This document shows positions 14,712 to 22,714 of a stretch of DNA of 28,254 bases, in pieces. The number at the start of each line of letters is the position of its first letter. Position 1 is the first letter of the stretch. The translations under genes were made by a program, and so were the position numbers. Location of the stretch: positions 1 to 28,254 of the forward strand of contig DASTSO010000084.1 of NCBI GenBank assembly GCA_035760645.1, given 5' to 3'. The notes beneath the pieces are model-generated. The model was not told the DNA's origin. It was given only the letters and a program-made list of their open reading frames with translations, and did not search any database. The stretch comes from DASSTY01 sp035760645. Its GTDB lineage: Bacteria; Gemmatimonadota; Gemmatimonadetes; Gemmatimonadales; GWC2-71-9.

Positions 14712-17681
14712 TCACGGCCGCTCGGCCGCGAGCCGCGCGAGCCCGGCGCGCGCCTCGGCGACGTAGGGCTGCAGCTCCGGGTCGGCGTCGCGCCACATCG
14801 CGGCGACCCAGCCGTAGGAATCGCTCGCGGTGCGGCGGTCGCCGAGCCGCTCGGCCACGCGCGCTCGCAGGAGCGTCCAGAGCACGGTGAGCGGGAAGGC
14901 CGTGAGCGACGCCGTCGGCAGCTCGGCGCGGAGCGGGCCGGCCGCCTCGCGCTCGCGCCCCTGCGCGACCAGCAGCTGGACCCGCGTCAGCCGCTCGAGG
15001 TAGCACGCCGGGCAGAGCGAGTCGGGGAGGGCCAGCAACCGGCGCAGCGCGAGGGCGGTGTCGCGGCGCGCGAGCGCGAGGTAGCCCGCGCCCGCCTCGG
15101 CGACGTACTTCGCCCGCTGCTGCTCGACGGGATCGCCGTCGGGCCGCCGCACGGCCGCTCCGGCGCGGCGCGCGGCGACGGCGATGGCGGCGGTGTCGCC
15201 GTGCGCCTCCCACCACGCGAGGGCTCCCGCGATCGGCTGGAAGGCCCCGGCGGCGAGGAGCGCGCGATAGTGCGCTGCCGCGGCTTCCGGCGGAATGGCG
15301 TCGAGGAGCGCGAGCTCGTTGTACGGCACCGGAGCCGGGGTGAAGCCCGTCCCCGCGCGTCGCGCGGCCCGGAGGTGCCCCCGGCCGACCAGCGCCAGGA
15401 CGTAGATGCCCCGTGCGAGCTGCGGGTCCGCGAACTCGGGCAGCGGCGGCCGCGCCGCGAGCGCCGCCCGGACATGCACCACGGTCTCCTCGTCGTCGGG
15501 CCACCAGGCGAGCGCGTTCTGCGCCCCGAAGAGCTGCTCCGTCGTCGCGGAGTCGAGCAGCGCGTCGCGGGCGGCTCTCCCCTCGCGACGCGCCGCGAGC
15601 AGGCGCTCCACGAGCCGCATGTCGGCCGCGTCCACGTCGGTCGAGCCGAGGGCGAGATACGGGCGGAGGTAGCGCTCGGCGGCCGCCGCACCGTCCCGGA
15701 ACGCGAACTCGACGGGGTGGATGTAGGCCGGCCCGAACGTCGAGTCGAGGGCGATCGCCCGATCGAACGCGGCCCGTGCCTCCGCGATGGGGATGCCGAG
15801 GAACGGTCCGATGTGGGTGAGGAAATCGCCCGTTGAGTACCAGACCTCGGGGTCGTCGGGGTAGCGCCGCGCCAGGAGCTCGTAGGTCGTCCGGGCGCGA
15901 CGGGCCCGGCCCCACCAGCCGGCATCCGCCCCGCGCGCCATCGGTCCCGCCTCGAAGAGCGAGGCGGTGAGCGAGTCGCCGACGATGAGCAGGCTGTCGC
16001 GCGGCGGGAGCCCGTGGTTGTGGGCGCTGGCCCGCACGCCCAGTGCGGTCGAGAGCGAGTCGAAGCCGGTGCGCGTCCAGCCGCGCACCAGCCCGGCGCG
16101 CCACAGCGCGAGGGCGAAGTCACTGTCCGCGGCGATCGCGCGCTCGTAGGCGGCGGCGGCCGAGTCCCACTGGATGCGCCGCAGCCACTGCTCGCCCTGC
16201 AGGAACGCCTTCAGCGCCGGCAGGCTCGTCGTGCTCAGGCCGACGCGCCGCCACGCGCCGATCGGCCGGGTGCGGCCGAGCTCGCGCAGGAGCGCGAGGG
16301 TGAGCGAGTCGGTGACGCGATCGATGCGGTCGGCCCCGTCGCGCAGCTCGATCTCCTGGAGCACCTGCCCGCGGCCCGCGTCGAGGAGCGAGGCCCGGAG
16401 CCGCACCGAGTCGGCGCCGCTCGGGGTCACGCTGCCGAAGACCACGAGCCCGGCGCCGGTGCGCCGCCCGAGGGCGGCGGCGCTCGTCGGGTCGGCGCGG
16501 CCCGTCCAGCGTCGCACCACCACGGTGGGCGACACGGTGCGCAGCGGCCCCGCCCCGTCGAGGTCGCGGGCGAGGAGGTCCACGACGCCCTCGCGCCAGA
16601 GCCCGAGCCCTGGGCCGATGGCGTCGAACGGCGCGACGGCGACGAGCGAGGGGTCGAGCGCGGCGCGGCGCGCGGGCCGCAGCAGGACGAAGGCCACCAC
16701 CGCGGCGAGTGCCGCGAGGACCAGGCCCGCGAGCACGCGGCGCCGTCGGGCGCGGCCCCGCGCGCCCGACGGCGCGCTCGGGCGCCGCAGCCCGGGAGCC
16801 TCCGCGGTACGCTCGAGCGGCGCGCCCGTCTCCGAGAACTCGCCGCGCGCTGCCCGCTCGAGTGCCGCCAGCATCTCACCCGCATCGCGGAAGCGCGCCG
16901 CCGGCACCCGCGCGAGCGCGCGGCCGACGAGGCGCTCGACCTCGGGCGGCACGTCGGGCCGCACCGGCGCGAGCGGCGGCACCACGCCGGCGATGCGCCG
17001 TGCGGCGATCACCTGCGCGGTGGGTCCGGCGAACGGCGGCTCCCCGGCGAGCATCTCGTAGAGCACGCAGCCGAGCGAGAAGAGGTCGGAGCGGCCGTCG
17101 AGCGCCGGGTCGCCCGAGGCCTGTTCGGGGCTCATGTAGGCGGGCGTGCCGAGGACCAGCCCGGTGGACGTCACCACGTCGCCCGCCGCGCGGCTCACGG
17201 CGCGCGCGATGCCGAAGTCGGCGACGACCGCCTCGTCGCCCTCGAGGAGGATGTTCTCGGGCTTGATGTCGCGGTGCACCACGCCGAGGCCGTGCGCGTA
17301 GGCGAGCGCCCGCGCCACGTCGGTCGCGATGGCCAGCGCGTCGGCCACCGGCAGCTGGCGCTCGCGCGCGAGCCGCGCGCGCAGCGTCTCGCCGGCGACG
17401 TACGGCATGGCGTAGTAGAGCAGGCCGCCGACCTCGCCGGAGTCGAGCAGCGGCAGGATGTGCGGGTGGGTGAAGCTCGCGGCCAGCCGGATCTCGCGCA
17501 GGAAGCGCTCGGCGCCGACCGCGCTCGCGAGCTCGGGGTGGAGGACCTTGAGCGCCACCGGGCGGTGGTGCCGCAGGTCCTCGGCCAGCCAGACCGTGGC
17601 CATCCCGCCGCGCCCGAGCTCGCGCTCGAGCGCGTAGCGGTCCGCGAGCGCGGCCACGAGGGTGGCGAGAGGTGGGGCCAT
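14712..17681 (-). CDS. Transmembrane Ser/Thr protein kinase with large extracytoplasmic domain
   Basis: This is a 989-aa receptor-like kinase. Residues 15-280 form a complete Hanks-type catalytic domain: GRGGMATV (23-30), Lys45, HRDIKPEN (136-143), DFG (155-157) and GTPAYMSPEQ. A basic juxtamembrane stretch (about 298-315) precedes one transmembrane helix (about 316-335). Next comes a degenerate TolB-like segment (VAVAPFDAIGPGLGLW, with VVFGSVTPSGADSVRLRASLLD). About 500 residues of helical, TPR-like sequence rich in Ala and Arg complete the protein and should lie outside the cytoplasmic membrane. ATG 17681 has GGGAG 6 nt upstream, and the frame continues upstream only as non-coding sequence. 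Ligand unknown. Confidence 0.93.
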   Translation of the reverse strand: MAPPLATLVAALADRYALERELGRGGMATVWLAEDLRHHRPVALKVLHPELASAVGAERFLREIRLAASFTHPHILPLLDSGEVGGLLYYAMPYVAGETLRARLARERQLPVADALAIATDVARALAYAHGLGVVHRDIKPENILLEGDEAVVADFGIARAVSRAAGDVVTSTGLVLGTPAYMSPEQASGDPALDGRSDLFSLGCVLYEMLAGEPPFAGPTAQVIAARRIAGVVPPLAPVRPDVPPEVERLVGRALARVPAARFRDAGEMLAALERAARGEFSETGAPLERTAEAPGLRRPSAPSGARGRARRRRVLAGLVLAALAAVVAFVLLRPARRAALDPSLVAVAPFDAIGPGLGLWREGVVDLLARDLDGAGPLRTVSPTVVVRRWTGRADPTSAAALGRRTGAGLVVFGSVTPSGADSVRLRASLLDAGRGQVLQEIELRDGADRIDRVTDSLTLALLRELGRTRPIGAWRRVGLSTTSLPALKAFLQGEQWLRRIQWDSAAAAYERAIAADSDFALALWRAGLVRGWTRTGFDSLSTALGVRASAHNHGLPPRDSLLIVGDSLTASLFEAGPMARGADAGWWGRARRARTTYELLARRYPDDPEVWYSTGDFLTHIGPFLGIPIAEARAAFDRAIALDSTFGPAYIHPVEFAFRDGAAAAERYLRPYLALGSTDVDAADMRLVERLLAARREGRAARDALLDSATTEQLFGAQNALAWWPDDEETVVHVRAALAARPPLPEFADPQLARGIYVLALVGRGHLRAARRAGTGFTPAPVPYNELALLDAIPPEAAAAHYRALLAAGAFQPIAGALAWWEAHGDTAAIAVAARRAGAAVRRPDGDPVEQQRAKYVAEAGAGYLALARRDTALALRRLLALPDSLCPACYLERLTRVQLLVAQGREREAAGPLRAELPTASLTAFPLTVLWTLLRARVAERLGDRRTASDSYGWVAAMWRDADPELQPYVAEARAGLARLAAERP

Positions 17682-17704
17682 GCGCTGCTCCCGGTGACGT
17701 CCCC

Positions 17705-17710
17705 ATACTA
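17705..17710 (-). promoter_or_regulatory. -10 element of the membrane kinase gene
   Basis: TAGTAT (5 of 6 to TATAAT, minus strand) would place the transcript start near 17698, about 17 nt upstream of ATG 17681 and just before the GGGAG ribosome site. The -35 region is poor. Confidence 0.45.
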
Positions 17711-17756
17711 GGACGCCCCGACGGAGGCCGCCAGAGCGCGCGCGGGCGGGCCGATG

Positions 17757-17762
17757 TATGTT
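17757..17762 (+). promoter_or_regulatory. Possible -10 element of the crotonase gene
   Basis: TATGTT (4 of 6) stands in an AT-richer patch 68 bp before the crotonase ATG and overlaps the rejected upstream ATG at 17758. No convincing -35 is visible. Confidence 0.3.
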
Positions 17763-17829
17763 CCTCGACACCATCGCGGGCGCCCGCCGCCCGCCGCGAA
17801 CCGCTCCTCCAGCGACCAGCCCAGGCGCC

Positions 17830-18612
17830 ATGGACTTCACGACCCTGCTCTTCGAGGTCACCGACGGCATCGCGCGCGTTACGGTGAACCGGCCCGACAA
17901 GCTCAACGCCCTCAACGCGACGGTGATCGGCGAGCTCGACCGCGCCGTCACGGAGATCATGACGAACGACGCCGTGCGCGGCGTCATCCTCACCGGCGCG
18001 GGCCCCAAGGCCTTCGTCGCCGGGGCCGACATCGGCGAGCTCGCGAGCCAGGACCCGCTGAGTGCCAAGGCCCGCGCGCGCCGCGGCCAGGCGATGATGC
18101 GCCGCCTCGAGCAGTGCGGGAAGCCCGTCATCGCCGCCGTCAACGGCTTCGCGCTCGGCGGCGGATGCGAGCTCGCCATGGCGTGCCATCTCCGCTTCGC
18201 GAGCGAGAACGCGAAGTTCGGCCAGCCCGAGGTGAAGCTCGGCATCGGCCCCGGCTACGGCGGCACCGTGCGCCTGCCGCGGCTCGTCGGCCGCGGGCGC
18301 GCGCTCGAGCTCCTGCTCACCGGGACGATGATCGACGCGCAGGAGGCCTGGCGCATCGGCCTCGTGAACCGCGTGGTGCCGGCCGAGCGGCTGCTCGAGG
18401 AGAGCGAGGCGGTCATGCGCACCATCCTCGCGCAGGGGCCGCTCGCCGTGCGCATCGTGCTCGAGGCGGTGGACGCGGCGCTCGACATGAGCGTCGACGA
18501 GGCGCTCCTGCTCGAGGCCAACCACTTCGGCCTCCTCTCGGCGACGGCCGACATGCGCGAGGGAACGGCCGCCTTCCTCGAGAAGCGCGCCGCCGCCTTC
18601 CAGGGGCGCTGA
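17830..18612 (+). CDS. Enoyl-CoA hydratase/isomerase (crotonase) family protein
   Basis: Crotonase enzymes hydrate trans-2-enoyl-CoA thioesters, as in beta-oxidation or butanoate metabolism. This 260-aa protein has the family's normal length. It begins in the usual way with FEVTDGIARVTVNRPDKLNAL. The oxyanion-hole segment AFVAGADIGEL is present, as are both catalytic glutamates: one in GGGCELAMAC and one in FGQPEVKLGIGPGYGG. ATG 17830 is preferred over the in-frame ATG 17758, because the 24 extra residues are low-complexity and the earlier codon overlaps a -10-like box. It is encoded singly, without thiolase or dehydrogenase neighbours, so pathway assignment is open. Confidence 0.93.
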   Translation: MDFTTLLFEVTDGIARVTVNRPDKLNALNATVIGELDRAVTEIMTNDAVRGVILTGAGPKAFVAGADIGELASQDPLSAKARARRGQAMMRRLEQCGKPVIAAVNGFALGGGCELAMACHLRFASENAKFGQPEVKLGIGPGYGGTVRLPRLVGRGRALELLLTGTMIDAQEAWRIGLVNRVVPAERLLEESEAVMRTILAQGPLAVRIVLEAVDAALDMSVDEALLLEANHFGLLSATADMREGTAAFLEKRAAAFQGR

Positions 18613-18651
18613 CGGGGCGCGCCGACCCTGCCAATCCGGCCCCGAATGCGC

Positions 18652-18659
18652 TATTTTTG
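18652..18659 (+). promoter_or_regulatory. TAnnTTTG-type promoter element
   Basis: TATTTTTG matches the -7 box consensus TAnnTTTG described for Bacteroidota sigma factors and is the most AT-rich spot in the neighbourhood. It lies 4 nt before ATG 18664, which would make the lipoprotein mRNA nearly leaderless. No clear TTG is seen at -33. Confidence 0.35.
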
Positions 18660-18663
18660 GACG

Positions 18664-19122
18664 ATGCGGGAGGGTGAGATCCGGCCCCGGACGGCAGGCG
18701 CCAAGTTGCGCCCCAGCAACGGCTTAGCGGCCGCCCTCACGGTGGCCGTCGCGGCCGGCCTCGGGGGCTGCGCCGACCGGGCCCGGATCACCTATCCGAC
18801 CGACGACGACATCGGGCCGACCACGGTCATCGTGGTCCCCTCGGCCGACACCTCGGCGCAGGCCGGGGCCTTCGTGACGATCGGCGGCTACTCGCTCGAC
18901 CCCGACGGCGTGGACTCGATCTACTTCGACGCCGCGGGAACGCCGGAGCGCTTTCCGGCGTTCCAAGTACCGGCGGACGAGCAGCGCGACAGCGTGAGCT
19001 GGAGCATCGCGGTCGCCACCCGGCTGCTCGCGGGCGACACGATCGTCGTCTTCGCGCAGGCCGCCGACCGGCTCGGCAACGTGGGCACCTCGGCGGCGCG
19101 CCGGATCGCCATCACGCCCTGA
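18664..19122 (+). CDS. Small putative lipoprotein
   Basis: A 152-aa protein from ATG 18664, not recognised as a known family. A hydrophobic stretch ends in the lipobox LGGC, with acceptor Cys36, and the mature part is about 117 aa. It reads as an Ig-like or cadherin-like beta-sandwich, with GAFVTIGGYSLDPDGVDSIYFD and WSIAVATRLLAGDTIVVFAQAADRLGN. Another in-frame ATG at 18646 lies upstream of a promoter-like TATTTTTG, so the second ATG is preferred. Neither has a good ribosome site. The stop is 6 bp before the recF GTG, suggesting co-transcription with the replication genes, although no functional link is obvious. Confidence 0.75.
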   Translation: MREGEIRPRTAGAKLRPSNGLAAALTVAVAAGLGGCADRARITYPTDDDIGPTTVIVVPSADTSAQAGAFVTIGGYSLDPDGVDSIYFDAAGTPERFPAFQVPADEQRDSVSWSIAVATRLLAGDTIVVFAQAADRLGNVGTSAARRIAITP

Positions 19123-19128
19123 GCGGCC

Positions 19129-20262
19129 GTGCGACTCGAGCGCCTGGTCGCGCGGGGGTTCCGGAATCTCGTCGATCTCGATTGCGCGCTGCCTCCCGAG
19201 GGCGTGGCGCTGCTCGGGCCCAACGGCCAGGGCAAGACCAACTTCCTCGAGGCGGTCTACTACCCGGTGCTCTTCCGCTCGCTGCGGGGCGCCAGCGACG
19301 CCGAGCTGGCCCGCTTCGGCGGGCCGGGGTTCCAGGTCGAGGCGCAGGTCGTCGAGACCGACGCCGAGGGCGAGCGGACCGGTGAGCGGGCGGTCGCGGT
19401 CACCTACCTGAGCGGCAACCGGAAGAAGCGCATTCTCGTCGACGGCGACGAGATCGACCGGCTGGTGGACGTCGCGGGCCGCTGGCTCGCCGTGGCGTTC
19501 CTGCCGAGCGACGTGGGGCTGGCGAGCGGCCCGGCGGCGGAGCGGCGGCAGTATCTCGACCGCATGCTCTCGCTCGCCGACCGGCGCTACCTGCAGGCCC
19601 TCGCCCGCTATCGCGCCGCGCTCGCGCAGCGGAACAGCGCGCTGCGGCAGGGTCGCCCCGAGCTCGCGCGGCCCTTCGACGCGCCGCTGGCGCAGGCCGG
19701 CGCGCGGCTGGTCGCGGCCCGGCTCGAGTGGGCCCGCGGCGCGGCCGAGCAGTTCGCAGCCGAGTTCGAGGCGCTGGGCGAGCGGCACGCGGCCGCGCTG
19801 CGCTACGCCGGCCGCGCCGAGCTCGCGGATCCGGCCGCGTGGGGCCCGGCGCTCGACGCGGCGCACGCGACGGACCGGGCGCGCGGCATGACCACCGTCG
19901 GCCCGCATCGCGACGACGTGGCGCTGCTGGTGGGCGGCCGCAGCGTGCGTGACTTCGGCTCGACCGGGCAGCAGCGCAGCGCGGCGATCGCGCTCAAGCT
20001 GATCGAGATCGCCACCCTCGAGCACGCCCGGGCCACCGAGCCCGCCCTCCTGCTCGACGACGTCTTCGCCGAGCTCGACCGGGAACGGCAGCGCCGCCTC
20101 GCCGGCCGGCTCCTCGACCGCCACGGCGGCCGCCAGGTCTTCCTCACGGCGCCGCGGCGCGACGAGCTGCCCGAGAACCTGGCGCTCCCCGTCTGGGGCG
20201 TGGCCGACGGCGCGGTGAGCCCGCGGGGCGAGCCGGGAGCAGCGATGAGGCCTTCGGCCTGA
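19129..20262 (+). CDS. recF: DNA replication and repair protein RecF
   Basis: RecF is an SMC-like ATPase that loads RecA through RecOR at gapped DNA. The 377-aa protein begins MRLERLVARGFRNL and shows Walker A GPNGQGKT (30-37). Later come MTTVGPHRDD, the ABC signature region FGSTGQQRS, and Walker B with D-loop (LLLDDVFAELD). The length fits the family. The start is GTG 19129, 6 bp after the preceding stop, with no strong ribosome site, so coupling is likely. Here recF is followed by dciA and gyrB as in many genomes, but dnaN and dnaA do not precede it. Confidence 0.96.
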   Translation: MRLERLVARGFRNLVDLDCALPPEGVALLGPNGQGKTNFLEAVYYPVLFRSLRGASDAELARFGGPGFQVEAQVVETDAEGERTGERAVAVTYLSGNRKKRILVDGDEIDRLVDVAGRWLAVAFLPSDVGLASGPAAERRQYLDRMLSLADRRYLQALARYRAALAQRNSALRQGRPELARPFDAPLAQAGARLVAARLEWARGAAEQFAAEFEALGERHAAALRYAGRAELADPAAWGPALDAAHATDRARGMTTVGPHRDDVALLVGGRSVRDFGSTGQQRSAAIALKLIEIATLEHARATEPALLLDDVFAELDRERQRRLAGRLLDRHGGRQVFLTAPRRDELPENLALPVWGVADGAVSPRGEPGAAMRPSA

Positions 20263-20296
20263 GCGAGGCGGCATGAGCGAGGCGGCATGAGCGAGG
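20263..20296 (+). repeat. 14-bp tandem duplication at the recF-dciA junction
   Basis: GAGCGAGGCGGCAT occurs twice in tandem directly after the recF stop, followed by a partial third copy (GAGCGAGG). Each unit supplies a GAGG ribosome site and part of an ATG, so the duplication made two start signals 14 bp apart and in different frames. Confidence 0.85.
20273..20290 (+). other. Five-codon upstream ORF overlapping the dciA start
   Basis: ATG 20273 with a GAGG site opens an ORF encoding MSEAA. Its TGA (20288-20290) overlaps the dciA ATG in the ATGA arrangement. It is a by-product of the 14-bp duplication and could couple or damp dciA translation. Whether it is translated is unknown. Confidence 0.5.
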
Positions 20297-20622
20297 CCAA
20301 GCGGCACCCGACGCCGATCGGCGAGGCGCTGGCGAGCTACCTGAAGCAGTCGGGGATCGCCAAGCGGCTGCAGCAGGCGCACGTCATCGAGGAGTGGGCG
20401 GAGCTCGTGGGGCCGCAGATCGCGATGGTCACCGCGCCGCAGTCGGTCACGGCCGACGGCGTGCTGCGGGTGCACGTGGCGAGCGCCCCGTGGGCCACCG
20501 AGCTGGGGCTGATGACGCCCAGCATTCTCGCCCGGCTCAACCAGGGCCGGACGGGACGCATCAAGGAGATCCGCTGGATTCCCGGCCCGCTGGGCCGCGC
20601 CGGCGGCGGAGGACAGGCCTGA
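20287..20622 (+). CDS. dciA: DciA-type replicative helicase loader (DUF721)
   Basis: DciA-family (DUF721) proteins help load the DnaB helicase in bacteria that lack DnaC or DnaI. This 111-aa protein shows the family pattern: an N-terminal helix (IGEALASYLKQSGIAKRL), then VIEEWAELVGPQIA, and the KH-like core with LRVHVASAPWATELGLM and ILARLNQGRTGRIKEIRW. ATG 20287 has GAGG 4 nt upstream and overlaps the stop of a short upstream ORF. Its place between recF and gyrB is the classical location. The C-terminal tail is Gly-rich and short. Confidence 0.9.
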   Translation: MSEAKRHPTPIGEALASYLKQSGIAKRLQQAHVIEEWAELVGPQIAMVTAPQSVTADGVLRVHVASAPWATELGLMTPSILARLNQGRTGRIKEIRWIPGPLGRAGGGGQA

Positions 20623-20667
20623 GGCACCGTGCCCGGACCTGCGAGAAGCTTCAGCCACGAGTGTGAC

Positions 20668-22599
20668 ATGAGCACGACGGTTAAGCCCGAGTACAAGGCC
20701 GAATCGATCCAGGTCCTCAAGGGACTGGAGGCGGTCCGGAAGCGCCCGGGCATGTACATCGGGTCGACCGGCGAGAACGGCCTGCACCACCTGGTCTACG
20801 AGATCGTCGACAACTCGATCGACGAGGCGCTCGCCGGCTACTGCGACCAGATCACGGTCACCATCCACGCCGACAACTCGATCACCGTGGTGGACAACGG
20901 GCGCGGCATCCCGGTCGACATGCACCCGGTCGAGAAGAAGCCGGCCGTCGAGGTGGCGCTCACCGTGCTCCACGCCGGCGGCAAGTTCGACAAGAACAGC
21001 TACAAGGTCTCGGGCGGTCTCCACGGCGTCGGCGTCTCGGTCGTCAACGCCCTCAGCGAGAAGCTCGAGGTCTGGGTCGACCGCGACGGCTCGAAGCACT
21101 ACATGTCGTTCGTGCGCGGGAACACGAAGCAGAAGCTCACGGTCCTCGGCAAGACGCGCACGACCGGCACCACCGTGCACTTCAAGCCGGATCCGGAGAT
21201 CTTCTCGGTCCTCGAGTACAACTATACGACCCTCGCCGACCGGCTGCGCCAGCTCGCGTTCCTGAACAAGGGGATCAGGATCACCATCCGCGACGAGCGC
21301 GAGGCGGAGCCCAAGGAGGAGGTCTTCTACGCGAAGGGCGGGCTCGCCGAGTTCGTCCAGTGGCTCAACCGCAACAAGAAGCCGCTGCACCCGAAGCCGG
21401 TGCACTTCAGCGCCGTCAAGGACGACGTCGAGGTGGACCTCGCCCTGCAGTACGAGGACGGCTACAACGAGAACACGTTCACCTTCGTGAACAACATCAA
21501 CACCCACGAAGGCGGCACCCACCTGACCGGCTTCCGCTCGGCCCTCACGCGCACGATCAACGAGGTCGCCAAGCGCTCGAACGCGCTCAAGAAGGCCGAC
21601 TTCACCCTCTCGGGCGACGACATCCGCGAGGGGCTGACCTGCGTGCTCCACGTCAAGGTGCGCGAGCCGCAGTTCGAGGGGCAGACCAAGACCAAGCTCG
21701 GCAACGGCGAGGTCGAGGGCATCGTGCGCGCGGTGGTCAACGAGCACCTCGGCACCTTCTTCGAGGAGTCGCCGAGCGTGGGCCGGGTGATCATCGAGAA
21801 GGCGGTGAGCGCGGCGCGGGCGCGCGAGGCGGCGCGCAAGGCGCGCGAGCTCGTGCGCAAGAAGTCGGGGCTCGAGGGCGCGGTGCTCCCGGGCAAGCTC
21901 GCCGACTGCTCGCTCGACGATCCCGGCATGAGCGAGCTCTACCTCGTCGAGGGCGACTCGGCCGGCGGCAGCGCCAAGCAGGGCCGCGACCGCCAGTTCC
22001 AGGCGATCCTGCCGCTCCGCGGCAAGATTCTCAACGTCGAGAAGGCGCGCATCGACAAGATCCTCTCGAACGAGGAAATCCGCTCGATCATCACGGCGAT
22101 CGGCACGGGCGTGCGCGAGGACTTCAAGCTCGAGGACGCGCGCTACCACAAGGTCATCATCATGACCGACGCCGACGTGGACGGCGCCCACATCCGCACC
22201 CTGCTCCTGACGTTCTTCTTCCGGCAGATGCAGGAGCTGATCGAGGCGGGCTACGTCTACATCGCCCAGCCGCCGCTCTACCGGGTGGCGAAGGGCAAGA
22301 CGGAGTACTACGCCTACACCGAGCAGGAGCGCGACGAGTACGTGCGGCGCCTGGGCGGCGGCGAGGAGGGCAAGGGCGGCAACATCATGATCCAGCGCTA
22401 CAAGGGCCTGGGCGAGATGAACCCCGACCAGCTCTGGAACACGACGATGAACCCGGCGACCCGCACCATCCTGCGCGTCACGATGGAGGACGCGGTCGAG
22501 GCCTCGAAGCTCTTCGACGAGCTCATGGGCGACGAGGTCGAGCCGCGCCGGCAGTTCATCGAGCGGAACGCGAAGTACGTGTCGAATCTCGACGTCTGA
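20668..22599 (+). CDS. gyrB: DNA gyrase subunit B
   Basis: GyrB is the ATPase and TOPRIM subunit of gyrase, which supercoils DNA together with GyrA. The 643-aa protein shows the GHKL ATP site (EIVDNSIDEALAGYC, VVDNGRGIP, GGLHGVGVSVVNALS) and the transducer region with QTKTKLGN. TOPRIM motifs follow (LVEGDSAGGSAKQGRDR, LPLRGKILNVEKAR and IMTDADVDGAHIRTL), then the C-terminal IQRYKGLGEMNPDQLW. The length is that of short GyrB without the enterobacterial insert. ATG 20668 gives the usual N-terminus. An in-frame GTG at 20629 with GAGG upstream would add 13 residues and cannot be excluded. gyrA does not follow. Confidence 0.98.
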   Translation: MSTTVKPEYKAESIQVLKGLEAVRKRPGMYIGSTGENGLHHLVYEIVDNSIDEALAGYCDQITVTIHADNSITVVDNGRGIPVDMHPVEKKPAVEVALTVLHAGGKFDKNSYKVSGGLHGVGVSVVNALSEKLEVWVDRDGSKHYMSFVRGNTKQKLTVLGKTRTTGTTVHFKPDPEIFSVLEYNYTTLADRLRQLAFLNKGIRITIRDEREAEPKEEVFYAKGGLAEFVQWLNRNKKPLHPKPVHFSAVKDDVEVDLALQYEDGYNENTFTFVNNINTHEGGTHLTGFRSALTRTINEVAKRSNALKKADFTLSGDDIREGLTCVLHVKVREPQFEGQTKTKLGNGEVEGIVRAVVNEHLGTFFEESPSVGRVIIEKAVSAARAREAARKARELVRKKSGLEGAVLPGKLADCSLDDPGMSELYLVEGDSAGGSAKQGRDRQFQAILPLRGKILNVEKARIDKILSNEEIRSIITAIGTGVREDFKLEDARYHKVIIMTDADVDGAHIRTLLLTFFFRQMQELIEAGYVYIAQPPLYRVAKGKTEYYAYTEQERDEYVRRLGGGEEGKGGNIMIQRYKGLGEMNPDQLWNTTMNPATRTILRVTMEDAVEASKLFDELMGDEVEPRRQFIERNAKYVSNLDV

Positions 22600-22631
22600 C
22601 CGACGCCGCCGCGCCGCCGCCGCGCGACCGG

Positions 22632-22683
22632 CACCAACGACGAAGGGCGCCGCTCACCGGAGCGGCGCCCTTCGTCGTTGGTG
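22632..22683. terminator. 23-bp perfect hairpin between gyrB and arsN2
   Basis: The arms 22632-22654 and 22661-22683 are perfectly complementary over 23 bp around the loop CACCGG. The hairpin lies 32 bp after the gyrB stop and about 30 bp from the end of the convergent arsenic cassette. TTGCG follows on the plus strand, so the T-tract is poor. It is very likely the shared bidirectional terminator. Confidence 0.85.
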
Positions 22684-22714
22684 TTGCGCGCCCGCGAAGG
22701 CGACACCCTCCGGC

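Noticed and set aside
14704..14717. Small palindrome over the stop codon of the membrane kinase
   Set aside because: The stem CCGTGA/TCACGG has a 2-nt centre and only 6 bp; this is within chance expectation for this GC content.
17758..17829. Upstream ATG 17758 as crotonase start
   Set aside because: It adds a Pro/Ala/Arg-rich stretch not found in crotonases and overlaps a -10-like TATGTT.
20629..20667. GTG 20629 as gyrB start
   Set aside because: It has a GAGG site, but the added 13 residues are atypical for GyrB. Not fully excluded, so noted in the gyrB entry.
18724..22191. 1155-codon open frame on the minus strand opposite the lipoprotein, recF, dciA and gyrB
   Set aside because: It is the antisense shadow of strongly supported genes in GC-rich DNA. 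Composition is dominated by Arg, Asp, His, Ala and Glu, with no recognisable domain.
18613..22700. Replication origin near recF and gyrB
   Set aside because: No AT-rich unwinding region and no cluster of TTATCCACA-like boxes in the gaps, which are all short.
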